Source: JBGTLA01 sp041744375
GTDB taxonomy: Bacteria > Actinomycetota > Acidimicrobiia > Spongiisociales > ZC4RG35
Reading direction: 5' to 3'
NCBI GenBank assembly: GCA_041744375.1
Contig: JBGTLA010000006.1
Span: 1 to 45,733, forward strand
Length of the DNA stretch: 45,733 nucleotides
The notes under the pieces are model-generated. The model did not search any database, was not told the DNA's origin, and saw only the letters and a program-made list of their open reading frames with translations. This document shows, in pieces, positions 1-9,188 of the stretch (positions are counted from its first letter, which is position 1; the number at the start of each line of letters is the position of its first letter). The position numbers and the translations under genes were made by a program.

Positions 1-771
1 GATGGTTTGCGGTGTAAAACTCGTGCAACAATCGCACCACCTGCTCCAGGCTCCCGGTGCCTCCCACACCCAATCCAGGGCGTAGACGCTCACAAAGAAG
101 CCGGCGGCCCAGGCGAACCACTTGAGCTGCCTGCGTTCGACGCCCGTAGCCGATCGGTAGCGAACGAAGAGGGAGATGCCGGCGGGAATGACGGCGACAA
201 AGATGGCCATCACTCCGGTGATCAGGAGGCCCTGAGAAATCAGGCCGACCACGCCCTCGACGCCGAGCGGATTGTCGAGCGGAACAGTCCCCAACTCGCC
301 GGGGACCGCCCAGCCCGTGAGCAGGACCACCACGCCTGTCCCAATCACGAGTTTCGCCAGAGGTCGCCACCGCGGTGACGGCAGTCGCCCGTTCGGAAAG
401 AGCAACATCACGAACGGGAACATCCAGAAAGTGAACACCCAGGACGGTCCGCTCAACAGCCCAGCGACAGCCACAAGCGGCACGCCGGGATGCTCGAGGC
501 CGAAATCGACATAAGCGCCGGACCACTGGGAAACTCCACTCGCCACCGCCAGAATCAGCCAGACCCACCCGTATGGATTGTCCGGGAACCGCCGAGCGAT
601 CAGTAGACCAACCACCGGTACCGGAAGAAACAACAGGGCCGCCACGATCTGGCCTTGCCAGTCGGCGGCTCTGCCCACCAGAGCCAGAACCACCGTGCCG
701 AGGAGCAGGCAAATAGCCACTCCCGCCACAGTCCACGGCGCCCACATCGTCCGCGCCATACGCCCCATCAT
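1..771 (-). CDS. Partial kinase-less membrane sensor protein, paralogue of the next gene
   Basis: Minus-strand reading frame open from an ATG at 771 to the left window edge (257 codons visible; C-terminus missing). The product is almost entirely hydrophobic, with about seven predicted membrane segments. It carries the motif LLFPNGRLPSPRWRP near residue 125 and ERRQLKWFAW near residue 220. Both match motifs in the upstream neighbour (LLFPDGKLPSRRWRP; ERHQLRWFAY), so the two are tandem paralogues. Such proteins are often labelled histidine kinase in Actinobacteria because they resemble the membrane half of sensor kinases; no kinase domain is visible here. Its start overlaps the neighbour's stop by 4 nt (ATGA), so the two are probably translationally coupled. 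The last ~20 visible residues are unusually Cys/Trp-rich, and a neighbouring frame there also looks plausible, so the extreme left edge is less certain. Confidence 0.75.
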   Translation of the reverse strand, partial: MMGRMARTMWAPWTVAGVAICLLLGTVVLALVGRAADWQGQIVAALLFLPVPVVGLLIARRFPDNPYGWVWLILAVASGVSQWSGAYVDFGLEHPGVPLVAVAGLLSGPSWVFTFWMFPFVMLLFPNGRLPSPRWRPLAKLVIGTGVVVLLTGWAVPGELGTVPLDNPLGVEGVVGLISQGLLITGVMAIFVAVIPAGISLFVRYRSATGVERRQLKWFAWAAGFFVSVYALDWVWEAPGAWSRWCDCCTSFTPQTI

Positions 772-1985
772 GAGACCGAACTCGACTCATCTCGCAACCA
801 CAGCGACAGATGCTCCGGTTGCATCGTCATCGTCGTGACTGCGGACAGCTCGACTCGCAGATCCTCCAGGTCGACCTCCTCCCGGAGGCGCTGGGCGAAG
901 AGGTCGACCGTGTGGAGAGCGTCGTAGCGGGAGCGGTTGAAACGCCGATCGACTCCACTCTGCACACGCCGTCGCAGCGGGTTGAACGACGCCGCCACCG
1001 CCAGGGTCGAAGCCGCCACGGCCAGGTCGCCCTCGAAAGGCAACACCGAGCCGAACACGAACACGATTCCCAGGAACAACGCCACCAACAGGCCCGAAAC
1101 CAAGGCGTACGACACCGTTCTCGAGACGATCCGGTCGATGTCGTAGAGGCGATATCGGAGAATCGCCACGGCGATGGCGACAAACAAGAACCCGGTGGCG
1201 GCCACCTCGAACCACAACCCGAGTGGGTCGGGCAGGGGAGCGAAGATGGAAACCAGGAAGACGACAGCCCCGTAGGCGAACCACCGGAGCTGGTGTCGCT
1301 CCGTGGGACCTGCCCGGCGTCGTCTGACGAACAGAGATAGCACCGCCAGCGGAAACACGAGGAAGACGAGGGCGTGCCCTGCCTCGTTGAGCACTCTTGG
1401 CAAACCCTCCGCCCGGCTGGCGTCGAATGCCAGGGTCCCTTCCGAATAGATGCCTTCGACCCCGAAGTCGACGGCAATGAGCGTCAAGCCGACCACCATC
1501 AACACGATGCCGATGGCGCCAATCCATGCCACCGGGCGCCATCGTCGTGAAGGGAGCTTGCCGTCGGGGAAGAGGAGGAGGAAGAAGGTGATCAGGAGCC
1601 CGAAGGAGATCCCGATCGCTGCGCCGTAGGGGATGGTGCCGATTGCCTCCGCCGCCGGGAGGCTGCCCGGTCGGGTCACGACCCCGTAGAGGCCGTACTG
1701 AAGCCCGAAGATCGCCAAGCCGTCGAGCACCCCGATCACCACCATCATCCACCCGATGACGCTCGATGGGCGTCGGCCAACCACCAGGGTGCCGAGTGAT
1801 CCGATCAGGACGGCCGAGACCAAGAGCGTCCCCTCCGGGTCCACGCCTACGTTCCAGCCGTTGGCCACAGCCAGAGCCAGGGCCGCAATCACCGAAGCGA
1901 TCGCGACTACCCAGAGGACACGCGCCAGGGCGATGGCGGTCTTGGCGTCTTCGTCGCCCGCGGCCATGAGCACTCGCCCGATCAT
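768..1985 (-). CDS. Multi-pass membrane sensor-like protein without kinase domain
   Basis: 405 residues with roughly eight to nine membrane segments. A short cytoplasmic tail contains DIDRIVSRTVSYAL, then VQSGVDRRFNRSRYDA, and ends near MQPEHLSLWLR. This architecture is common in Actinobacteria and resembles the N-terminal half of membrane histidine kinases, but the frame stops before any HisKA or HATPase domain. Start chosen at ATG 1985 because it overlaps the upstream stop by 4 nt (ATGA); an upstream extension to 2267 is Arg/Gly-rich and looks non-coding. It sits in the middle of a three-gene coupled run and is paralogous to the downstream gene. A role in signalling or in forming a membrane complex with its paralogue is inference. 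Confidence 0.8.
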   Translation of the reverse strand: MIGRVLMAAGDEDAKTAIALARVLWVVAIASVIAALALAVANGWNVGVDPEGTLLVSAVLIGSLGTLVVGRRPSSVIGWMMVVIGVLDGLAIFGLQYGLYGVVTRPGSLPAAEAIGTIPYGAAIGISFGLLITFFLLLFPDGKLPSRRWRPVAWIGAIGIVLMVVGLTLIAVDFGVEGIYSEGTLAFDASRAEGLPRVLNEAGHALVFLVFPLAVLSLFVRRRRAGPTERHQLRWFAYGAVVFLVSIFAPLPDPLGLWFEVAATGFLFVAIAVAILRYRLYDIDRIVSRTVSYALVSGLLVALFLGIVFVFGSVLPFEGDLAVAASTLAVAASFNPLRRRVQSGVDRRFNRSRYDALHTVDLFAQRLREEVDLEDLRVELSAVTTMTMQPEHLSLWLRDESSSVS

Positions 1986-2425
1986 GCCTGTCTGCTCGTT
2001 CCCTCGTCGGCGGCCGTCAAACCTTCGTTCATTGCCTTCGGTGAAGCGACCAGCATCACCGCCGGCAGAAAGATGTTGAGAATGGCCTCGACTGCGACGT
2101 CGTTCGGCGGTTTTCTCGATAGGGGGCGGTGCGAAACCGGCTCGCTCGCGGCCCCCGCCAAGAAGAGTGCCGCCAAAAGGACCAGGTGCCGGCGGGCCCC
2201 TCTCCCGTCCGGACCTTCGTTGGCGGCCCGTCTCATCGAGCGCCACAACACCCAGATCAACGGCCACGGTGCGGCCAAGGCGCCACCCCCACCGGCGAGA
2301 GCGTGCATGGAGGGGGTCAAAGGCGTCCGGATCCCGAGGGGCTCGGCAATCAGACCTCGCCTGAGCGACGTCACCGTTCCAGCCACGAATGTGGCCGTGT
2401 AGAGGGCGGCCACGATACGCGTCAC
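1982..2425 (-). CDS. Small membrane protein of unknown function
   Basis: First gene of the three-gene minus-strand run. GTG at 2425 gives a product beginning VTRIVAALYTATF, about 147 residues, with four or so hydrophobic segments; a longer frame opens at 2500 but its first 25 residues look non-coding. I do not recognise a family. Its TGA overlaps the ATG of the next gene (ATGA), so it is likely co-translated with the two paralogous sensor-like membrane proteins. The promoter must lie in the short region shared with the divergent SARP-type regulator. Confidence 0.6.
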   Translation of the reverse strand: MTRIVAALYTATFVAGTVTSLRRGLIAEPLGIRTPLTPSMHALAGGGGALAAPWPLIWVLWRSMRRAANEGPDGRGARRHLVLLAALFLAGAASEPVSHRPLSRKPPNDVAVEAILNIFLPAVMLVASPKAMNEGLTAADEGTSRQA

Positions 2426-2510
2426 ACCGAGGGCGCCTCGTGAGGTGGATGACTTCTGAAAGGGTGCCGCACTCACACTGTATGTCTTAACGCACCACAC
2501 GTTCCGACAG

Positions 2511-2536
2511 CGTTACGATCGGACGACGTTACGTAA
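2511..2536. promoter_or_regulatory. Direct repeats and TTACGTAA palindrome in divergent promoter
   Basis: Seven-base direct repeat CGTTACG at 2511-2517 and 2527-2533 (16-bp period). The second copy is embedded in the perfect palindrome TTACGTAA (2529-2536). The element lies between a membrane-protein operon and a SARP-type regulator, a family known to bind short direct repeats. An operator or autoregulatory role is inference from position only. Confidence 0.35.
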
Positions 2537-5391
2537 TGTGGTGGAATGGGCACATCGTGACGCACACGCCGGAGTCGATACGGACCGGGTTGAGGCTGAT
2601 GCTGCTGGGAGAAGCCGCCGTCATGGTCGACGGGCACCCCATGCGGGTCGATACCCGCAAAGCGGTGGCCCTCCTCGCCTACCTCGCCGTCACACAGACG
2701 TCGGCCTCACGCGACCAACTCAGCGCCATGCTCTGGTCAGACGCCCACCCCGAGAGAGCACGCGGTGCCCTGCGGCGCACGCTGTCGGTGCTGCGTCAGG
2801 CCCTCGGCGATCGCTGGGTCGACGTGGAGGGTGACCGGATCCGACTCATGGACCGTAGCGACCTGTGGGTGGACGTCACCGATGCCGAACGGCTCGTGTC
2901 CTCGATCGATACTCACCCTCATCCCACCACTTCGACGTGTCACCTGTGCCGCCGCCCCCTGGAGCAAGCGGCGGGACTGTATCGGGGCGACTTCATGGCC
3001 GGCTTCTCGCTCCGCCACAGCCCCGAGTTCGAGGACTGGCAACTCCGTCAGGCCGACATCCTGAGGCACCGACAGGGGAGGACCCTCGAGAAGCTGTCCG
3101 AATGCCTGGCGGGGGCGGGTGAGTATCAGCGGGCTGTCGAAGTGGCACGACAACGCCTCGTGTTGGCTCCCCTCGACGAGGACGCCCACCGCCAGGTGAT
3201 GCGCATGGCCGTCTGGGCCGGGGACCGGGCCACCGCCCTCCGCCAGTATCGGGACTGCGTTCGGATCCTGGACGAGGAACTGGGCGTGCCCCCGCTTCCG
3301 GAGACCTCCGCATTGGAAGAGCGCATCTTGTGCGACGACATTCCACCACCACCCACCACTCCTCCTGCCCAGGCCCCGATTGTTGCCTCCCCCGGCCATT
3401 CTGACGGGGGCTGGCCGTTGGTGGGCAGACACTCCGAGTTGTCCCGGCTTGCAGGTCTGATCGACGGTCGGGGACACCGGGCCACCGTCATCACGGGTGC
3501 ACCCGGCGTAGGCAAGACGAGGCTGGCCGATGAGGTCGCCGAAAGATTCGCCGCCCGGGGGGGACGGGTCGTTCGTGCCCGGGCGTACTCGGGTGAGGAG
3601 TCGCTGGGTTTTCTCATCATCGGCGAGGCGCTCAGAACGGCTCTCGAAACGTGGGACCAGTCACCGCCGCTGGATGCAAGGGTGGCGGTCGAAGCCTCCC
3701 GTCTCTTGCCCTCCCTCCGTCCGGCGCACGCGCCCGACCCCATCGACTCCCCTCTCGACCCGGGAGGATCAGGACGATTCACCGAGGCCGTGTGTACGAC
3801 TCTGACGACGCTGGTAGGCGACGACGGGTTGCTCATCCTCGACGATCTCCAGTGGGCCGATTCGGCTTCTCTGGATCTTCTCGCCTACCTGCTCCGACGG
3901 GGCGACCGCTTCGCCATGTCGCCGCTCCTGGTCTGGCGAACCTCTCCGCCCGGGGGTGAACACACCTTGCAGCCGGTCGTAGCCGAGTTGGCAGCCGAAA
4001 ACCTCCTCACCGAGATCCGACTTTCGCCACTCGAGGACGCTGAGGTACTGGAGCTGGTGACCAGCGTGGTTCCCGGCCTCGATGACGCCACCGCCGGAGT
4101 CGTCGTGGGGGGAAGCGACGGCATCCCGCTCGTGACGCTCCAGTATTTGAGCCTGGTAGATCCCGACACCGGTCGCCTCGACCAATCGGCCGGCTTCGCC
4201 GATGTCGCAGAGGCGCGCCTTCGGGGCATCAGTGCTCTGGCAAGACAGATTCTGTCGGCGGCGGCGGTAATCGGACGATCCTTCGAGCTGGGCGAGATCC
4301 AAGCCGTGAGTGGGCGCAGCGACGACGAGTTGGCCCTCGGTCTCGACGAGCTAATCGGCGCACGCCTCCTCCTCCATACCGAGGTGGAACGTCTCGACTT
4401 CAGCCACGATCTGATCCGCCATCACACCCGCTCAGACGTTTCGGCGCTGCGGGTCCGAGTCCTCAACGGCCGCCTGGCCGATCACTTACTGCACAACCAC
4501 CGCAGGCAGCTGGGACCGGTAGCCGGCAGGTTGGCACACCACCTCGAAGAGGCCGGGCGTCTCGAAGAAGCCGGAGAACTACGAGCCCGCGCCGGTGACT
4601 ACGCCCGCTCCGTCTTCGCTCACCATGAGGCTCTGAGCCACTATGAGACCGCTCTCGGCCTGGGTCACCCCGATCCGAGCCGCATGCATCGCAGCATCGG
4701 GGATATCCACACTCTCTCCGGGGATTACGCGCGGGCTCTCGAGGCCTACCGAACGGCGGCATCACGCGCCGAGGGTGCCGAGCTCGGCGCAGTCGAGCAT
4801 CGGCTGGCCGACATCCACGGTCGACTCGGTCGCTGGGAGATCGCCGAGGAGCACTTCACCGAGGCCGAACGCTCTTCCGATCCTTCCCAGCTGATCGCTC
4901 TCTACACCGACTGGGCCCGTGTCGCCCACCGTCAGGGCGACCACGACCGAGCCCGCCGCCGCGTCGAGCAGGCCCTGGCGGTGGCTGCTGCTGCCGGTGA
5001 TTCACCTCCGGCGGCCACTCTCATCATGCAGGGGGTATTCAGCAGCGACAGCGGCGACGCCCATTCCTACGTGCTCAGCGGGCTCGCCCTGGCCCGCCAG
5101 AACGGAGAGCCCGGCGCCGAGGCGGCGGGGCTGACGGCGCTGGCCCGCCTCGCCCAGCGGGAAGGGAGGCCGGACGAGGCAATTGAGAGAGTCCAGGCCG
5201 CTCTCGGGCTCGTCGAAGTGCTGGGGGACCGACACCGACAGGCCGCTCTCCACGATCTGTTGGCCGACCTGTTCCATCTCGAAGGCGACGAGGAGGCCGC
5301 CCGTCGCGAGGTGACCAGGGCAGTGGAGCTGTTCGCCGAGGTGGGCACCGGAGGCCTGGAACCCGAGATATGGAAGACCGCTCCGTGGTGA
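2536..5391 (+). CDS. SARP-family transcriptional regulator with AAA ATPase and TPR domains
   Basis: 951 residues in the AfsR/large-SARP layout. An N-terminal OmpR-type winged helix (about 20-110) and bacterial transcriptional activator domain (about 115-265, with YRGDFMAGF and LDEELGVPPLPET) come first. An AAA/NACHT-like ATPase follows, with Walker A GAPGVGKTR near residue 320 and Walker B LLILDDLQWAD near 435. Helical TPR-like repeats fill about 560-930. Large SARPs activate neighbouring or pathway genes, and the ATPase/TPR part modulates them. No biosynthetic cluster is adjacent, so the target is open; the divergent sensor-like membrane operon is the nearest candidate. The start is uncertain: ATG 2536 has no obvious Shine-Dalgarno, and GTG 2557 or ATG 2599 are in-frame alternatives. 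It converges on the beta-glucosidase gene with only 6 nt between stops. Confidence 0.9.
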   Translation: MWWNGHIVTHTPESIRTGLRLMLLGEAAVMVDGHPMRVDTRKAVALLAYLAVTQTSASRDQLSAMLWSDAHPERARGALRRTLSVLRQALGDRWVDVEGDRIRLMDRSDLWVDVTDAERLVSSIDTHPHPTTSTCHLCRRPLEQAAGLYRGDFMAGFSLRHSPEFEDWQLRQADILRHRQGRTLEKLSECLAGAGEYQRAVEVARQRLVLAPLDEDAHRQVMRMAVWAGDRATALRQYRDCVRILDEELGVPPLPETSALEERILCDDIPPPPTTPPAQAPIVASPGHSDGGWPLVGRHSELSRLAGLIDGRGHRATVITGAPGVGKTRLADEVAERFAARGGRVVRARAYSGEESLGFLIIGEALRTALETWDQSPPLDARVAVEASRLLPSLRPAHAPDPIDSPLDPGGSGRFTEAVCTTLTTLVGDDGLLILDDLQWADSASLDLLAYLLRRGDRFAMSPLLVWRTSPPGGEHTLQPVVAELAAENLLTEIRLSPLEDAEVLELVTSVVPGLDDATAGVVVGGSDGIPLVTLQYLSLVDPDTGRLDQSAGFADVAEARLRGISALARQILSAAAVIGRSFELGEIQAVSGRSDDELALGLDELIGARLLLHTEVERLDFSHDLIRHHTRSDVSALRVRVLNGRLADHLLHNHRRQLGPVAGRLAHHLEEAGRLEEAGELRARAGDYARSVFAHHEALSHYETALGLGHPDPSRMHRSIGDIHTLSGDYARALEAYRTAASRAEGAELGAVEHRLADIHGRLGRWEIAEEHFTEAERSSDPSQLIALYTDWARVAHRQGDHDRARRRVEQALAVAAAAGDSPPAATLIMQGVFSSDSGDAHSYVLSGLALARQNGEPGAEAAGLTALARLAQREGRPDEAIERVQAALGLVEVLGDRHRQAALHDLLADLFHLEGDEEAARREVTRAVELFAEVGTGGLEPEIWKTAPW

Positions 5392-5397
5392 GTCGGT

Positions 5398-6768
5398 TCA
5401 GCGGCGCTGGGAGGCGATGAATTTGCGATACCAATGGCCGCTGGCTTTTACGGTTCGCTCCAGTGTCTCGTAGTCGACCCGGACGATCCCGAACCTCCTG
5501 TCGTAGCCAAAGGACCACTCGAAGTTGTCGAGAATCGACCAGACGAAATATCCGCGCACATCGACCCCCGCCTTGATCGCATCTGCCGTGGCGGCGATGT
5601 GACCATCTAGGTAGGCGAGCCGTTCGACATCTTCCACCGACCCGTCGGCCGCGACGACGTCGCGGTAGGCGGCTCCGTTCTCGCAGATGAGGATGGGGAT
5701 GGCGGGATACTCGGAAGCGACCCGCTCGAGCATCCACGTCAGCCCGTGCGGCTCCACTCCCCATCCCATCTCCGTGAGGGGACCCGGTGGTTCGACAAGG
5801 ACTCCGCCTTCCGCCCCGGGCCATGAACCGAGGAGCGGAGCACCCGGGCGGTAGGCGAACCGGTTGATGTTGTAGTAGTTGACCCCCAGGTAGTCGATGT
5901 CCTGACGTTCCCCGGCCAGGATGTCAGGTTCGATCCTGTCGGCCACCCCAAAACGCACATGATGCTCGCGGATCTCGTCGGGATACGTGCCTGTGAAGAC
6001 CGCATCGGCGAAGAGACGGTTCTGGATGGCATCGGCCGTGTCGGCCACTACGGCGTCGGCGGGCGATTCGCTGGCCGGCCACGCCGGAATGAGGTTGAGG
6101 ACGATCCCCAGCTCGTCATCGTCGTGCGCATTGGTGCGGCGGAGGGCCGCCACAGCTCGGTGATGGGCGAGCATCAAGTGGTGGGCGGCCACGTAGGCAC
6201 TTCCCGGGTCGGTGAGGCCAGGGGCATGGACTCCGTCGCTGTGACCGAGAAAGGCTGCGCACCAGGGCTCGTTGAGAGTCGACCACACTCGAATCAGGTC
6301 TCCCAGCTGCTCTTTGGCCACTCGGGCGTACTCGACGAACCAGTCGGCCGACCTGGCGTCGAGCCAACCCCCCGAATCTTGCAGCGCTTGGGGGAGGTCC
6401 CAGTGGTAGAGGGTGGCAACGGGGGTGATTCCGCGTTCGCACAGAGCCGTGCAGAGCCGCCGGTAGAAGGCCACACCCTCGTCGTTCACCTTCCCAACCC
6501 CAGCCGGGATGATCCGAGACCACGAGATCGAGAAGCGGTAGGCGCCGACGCCGAGTTCCACCATCAGATCGATGTCCTCGGCAAACCGGTGATAGTGATC
6601 GGTGGCCACGTCGCCCGTGTCGCCGCCCTGGATCTTGCCGGGGGTGTGCGAGAACGTATCCCAGATGGAGGGACCACGGCCCCCTTCGTCGACAGCTCCC
6701 TCGATTTGGTAGGCGGCGGCAGAAACCCCCCACTTGAAACCCTGCGGAAACTGGGACTTGTCGGTCAT
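5398..6768 (-). CDS. Glycoside hydrolase family 1 beta-glucosidase
   Basis: 456 residues, normal GH1 length. The GH1 N-terminal signature is present (FKWGVSAAAYQIEGA). The acid/base glutamate lies in TLNEPW (about residue 165) and the nucleophile glutamate in ICENG (about residue 360), with the conserved substrate-site stretch SILDNFEWSFGYDRRFG near the C-terminus. No signal peptide, so a cytoplasmic retaining beta-glucosidase/beta-glycosidase acting on short imported glycosides. Start taken at ATG 6768 (MTDKSQF); ATG 6783 would add five residues. No sugar transporter lies beside it. The true sugar specificity cannot be read from sequence alone. Confidence 0.95.
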   Translation of the reverse strand: MTDKSQFPQGFKWGVSAAAYQIEGAVDEGGRGPSIWDTFSHTPGKIQGGDTGDVATDHYHRFAEDIDLMVELGVGAYRFSISWSRIIPAGVGKVNDEGVAFYRRLCTALCERGITPVATLYHWDLPQALQDSGGWLDARSADWFVEYARVAKEQLGDLIRVWSTLNEPWCAAFLGHSDGVHAPGLTDPGSAYVAAHHLMLAHHRAVAALRRTNAHDDDELGIVLNLIPAWPASESPADAVVADTADAIQNRLFADAVFTGTYPDEIREHHVRFGVADRIEPDILAGERQDIDYLGVNYYNINRFAYRPGAPLLGSWPGAEGGVLVEPPGPLTEMGWGVEPHGLTWMLERVASEYPAIPILICENGAAYRDVVAADGSVEDVERLAYLDGHIAATADAIKAGVDVRGYFVWSILDNFEWSFGYDRRFGIVRVDYETLERTVKASGHWYRKFIASQRR

Positions 6769-6839
6769 GGCGGCTTCATCCATGGCGTACTGGTTGGAAC
6801 TCTGGCCGGTTGCCCGAGAGCTGCCAAGCTGACGGTCGC

Positions 6840-7802
6840 ATGTTCGACCTTCCCGTGCCTCTCGCTCAGGCCATCGATACGACCGTGGAGCGGTTTCCGA
6901 CGCCCGACATCGATCGCCAGGTGAGCGATCTCGTGAAACGGTATCGCGCCGGCGGAGGTGTCACACATCACCCCCTCGACACGGATCTCGCCGCTGCCGC
7001 TTACGCCCTCTACCGGATGCCGGGCACCTACGCGGCGGTACGGTCCGTCTTGACCAGGCTCGTCGCGACGATCCCCGGCGTCGCTCCACGGTCGATCGTC
7101 GATCTCGGCACCGGCACCGGTGCGGCGGCCTGGGCGGCCGCCGCCACCTGGCCCGACGTCGAGGCCATGACCCTCGTGGACACATCACGTCCCGCCCTCG
7201 AGCTGGGGCGCACCCTCGCCCATGAGGGGCCACCTGCGGTGGCTTCGGCAGCATGGATCGAGACGACGACCTGGGCGACTCTGCCCGGGGCCGATCTGGT
7301 GGTGGTGGCCTATCTCCTGGGTGAGCTGGACCCCCCCGAACTTCAGGCCACCGTGACTTCGGCGCTCGACATTGCCGACGTCGCAGTCTTCGTGGAGCCG
7401 GGCACGCCGGCCGGCTATCGACGAATACTCGGTGTCAGAGACTCACTGGTCGCCTCCGGGTGGTCGGTGGCCGCACCGTGCCCACACGAGACGACCTGCC
7501 CGCTCGCCGGCGACGACTGGTGCCACTTCGCCACCCGCTTCTCGCGCCCTCCCAGGTTGAGGCGTGTCAAACAGGCACAGCACGGCTACGAGGACGAGAA
7601 GTTCTCATATGTCGTGGGCGCCCGCACCGAGACCTCACCCGCCGCCGGTCGCATCATTCGCCACCCCCAGAAACGAGCCGGACTCGTCATGCTCGAGGTG
7701 TGCGCCGCCGACGGCGCCGCCGCCACCGTCACCATTTCGAAGCGCCAAGGACCCCTCTACCGAGCAGGGCGCAACGCCCGCTGGGGCGATCCCTGGCCCT
7801 GA
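6840..7802 (+). CDS. Rsm22-like small-ribosomal-subunit SAM methyltransferase
   Basis: 320 residues from ATG 6840. The Rossmann methyltransferase motif I is IVDLGTGTGAAAWA (about residues 85-98). A cysteine motif CPHETTCPL...WCHF follows at about 213-230, and a conserved tail reads PLYRAGRNARWGDPWP. This combination is the Rsm22 family, bacterial relatives of the mitochondrial ribosome assembly factor METTL17, in which clustered cysteines bind an iron-sulfur cluster. Three cysteines are visible in the motif; a fourth ligand (for example C-terminal VLEVCAADG) is possible. Likely role: small-subunit assembly or rRNA methylation, inferred from the family. Divergent from the beta-glucosidase and convergent with glutamate dehydrogenase (31 nt apart). 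Confidence 0.8.
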   Translation: MFDLPVPLAQAIDTTVERFPTPDIDRQVSDLVKRYRAGGGVTHHPLDTDLAAAAYALYRMPGTYAAVRSVLTRLVATIPGVAPRSIVDLGTGTGAAAWAAAATWPDVEAMTLVDTSRPALELGRTLAHEGPPAVASAAWIETTTWATLPGADLVVVAYLLGELDPPELQATVTSALDIADVAVFVEPGTPAGYRRILGVRDSLVASGWSVAAPCPHETTCPLAGDDWCHFATRFSRPPRLRRVKQAQHGYEDEKFSYVVGARTETSPAAGRIIRHPQKRAGLVMLEVCAADGAAATVTISKRQGPLYRAGRNARWGDPWP

Positions 7803-7833
7803 CCGAACGTTCTCCGACGACCGCGTGGCCGGC

Positions 7834-9096
7834 TCAGACAGAACCGCGCAGGGCTGCGGCCTCGGCGACCTTGGCCACGGCCAAGACGTAGGCGGCGTCT
7901 CGAAGCCCGATGTCGTGGTCGTCCGCCACCTCGCTCACTTCGGCGAAAGCGGACACCATCCGTCTCGACATGCGCTCCACGACCTCCGACTCCTCCCAAC
8001 GGACCTGCTGGAGGTTCTGGACCCATTCGAAGTAGCTGGTCAGCACCCCGCCGGCGTTGGCCAAGATGTCGGGCACGATGGTCACCCCTCGCTCGGCCAG
8101 CTGGGCGTCTGCCCAGGGCGTCACCGGATGGTTGGCACCCTCGACGATGATTGCGGCTTCGACATCGTCGACGTTGTCTCCGTCGATGACATCACCAATC
8201 GCCGCCGGAATCAGGACGTCGACGGGAAGACTCAACACGGCCGCGACGTCGAGCGCCTCGACGCCGTCGAATCCGTGGATGGTTCCCACCTTCCGACGGT
8301 GCTCCACGAGGGCCGGGATATCGATGCCGTCGCCGGCGTAGATCGTGCCGTGCTCGTCGCCGACGGCCACCACCGCGAACCCTCTTTCGTGGGCGATTCG
8401 AGCGGTCCACGAGCCGACGTTCCCGAATCCTTGGATTGCCATGGTCATCCCCTCCGGTGACCTCTCGGCGGCGGCGAGGGCCTGTTCGGTGACGATGACG
8501 CACCCCCGACCGGTGGCCGCCTCCCGCCCGTATGAGCCTCCGAGAGGAACCGGCTTGCCGGTCACAACGCCGGGGCTCCAGCCGTTCATTTGGGCGTACT
8601 CGTCTACGATCCAGCCCATGGTGTGGGCGTTGGTGTTGACATCGGGAGCCGGAATGTCGCGATGGTCGCCGATGATGGCGGATATGGCCCGGGTGTAGGT
8701 TCTCGTCATCCGCTCCTTTTCGGCGGTGCTCATGTCGGTGGGATCGACCAGGATGCCGCCCTTGGCGCCCCCAAACGGGACATCGACCACCGCCGTCTTC
8801 CACGTCATGAGCGAGGCGAGGGCGCGCACCTCTTCGATGTCGGCCAAAGGGTGGTAACGGATTCCGCCCTTGAACGGACCACGCGCCGAGTTGTGCTGAA
8901 CCCGATAACCGACGTGGACCTCAAGCTCGCCGTTGTCGCGTCGGAGCGGGACCTCGACTCGCAGCTCGGCCATCGGCATGCGCAGCACGGCCCGGGTCGG
9001 TTCGGGTGTTCCACAGATGTCGGCTGCCCGTTCGAACGAGTAGTTGACCGCCTCCATCGGACCCATATGGTCGGTGAGCGAGTAGCTTTGGCCCAT
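7834..9096 (-). CDS. gdhA: Glutamate dehydrogenase (Glu/Leu/Phe/Val dehydrogenase family)
   Basis: 420 residues, the size of hexameric small GDHs. Substrate-binding and catalytic motifs are present: GPFKGGIRYHP (about 73-83), MTWKTAVVDVPFGGAKGGI with the catalytic lysine (about 97-115), PAPDVNTN (about 148-155), and the Rossmann turn IQGFGNVGS (about 219-227). It interconverts glutamate and 2-oxoglutarate plus ammonium with NAD(P)+. Cofactor preference and strict glutamate specificity cannot be settled by eye; leucine/valine dehydrogenases are shorter. Monocistronic by context, divergent from the NmrA-like gene. Confidence 0.92.
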   Translation of the reverse strand: MGQSYSLTDHMGPMEAVNYSFERAADICGTPEPTRAVLRMPMAELRVEVPLRRDNGELEVHVGYRVQHNSARGPFKGGIRYHPLADIEEVRALASLMTWKTAVVDVPFGGAKGGILVDPTDMSTAEKERMTRTYTRAISAIIGDHRDIPAPDVNTNAHTMGWIVDEYAQMNGWSPGVVTGKPVPLGGSYGREAATGRGCVIVTEQALAAAERSPEGMTMAIQGFGNVGSWTARIAHERGFAVVAVGDEHGTIYAGDGIDIPALVEHRRKVGTIHGFDGVEALDVAAVLSLPVDVLIPAAIGDVIDGDNVDDVEAAIIVEGANHPVTPWADAQLAERGVTIVPDILANAGGVLTSYFEWVQNLQQVRWEESEVVERMSRRMVSAFAEVSEVADDHDIGLRDAAYVLAVAKVAEAAALRGSV

Positions 9097-9188
9097 CCCG
9101 AGAAGCTAGCAGCCGAGACCGTGTTGCCATCCAGTACCCTCGTTCGCTCCGGATAACCCAACGTGGAGTCCTCGATGTCAGTGTCAGT

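Noticed and set aside
1..930. Several plus-strand open frames at the left edge
   Set aside because: They are shadows of the minus-strand membrane protein, whose translation shows membrane helices and motifs shared with its paralogue.
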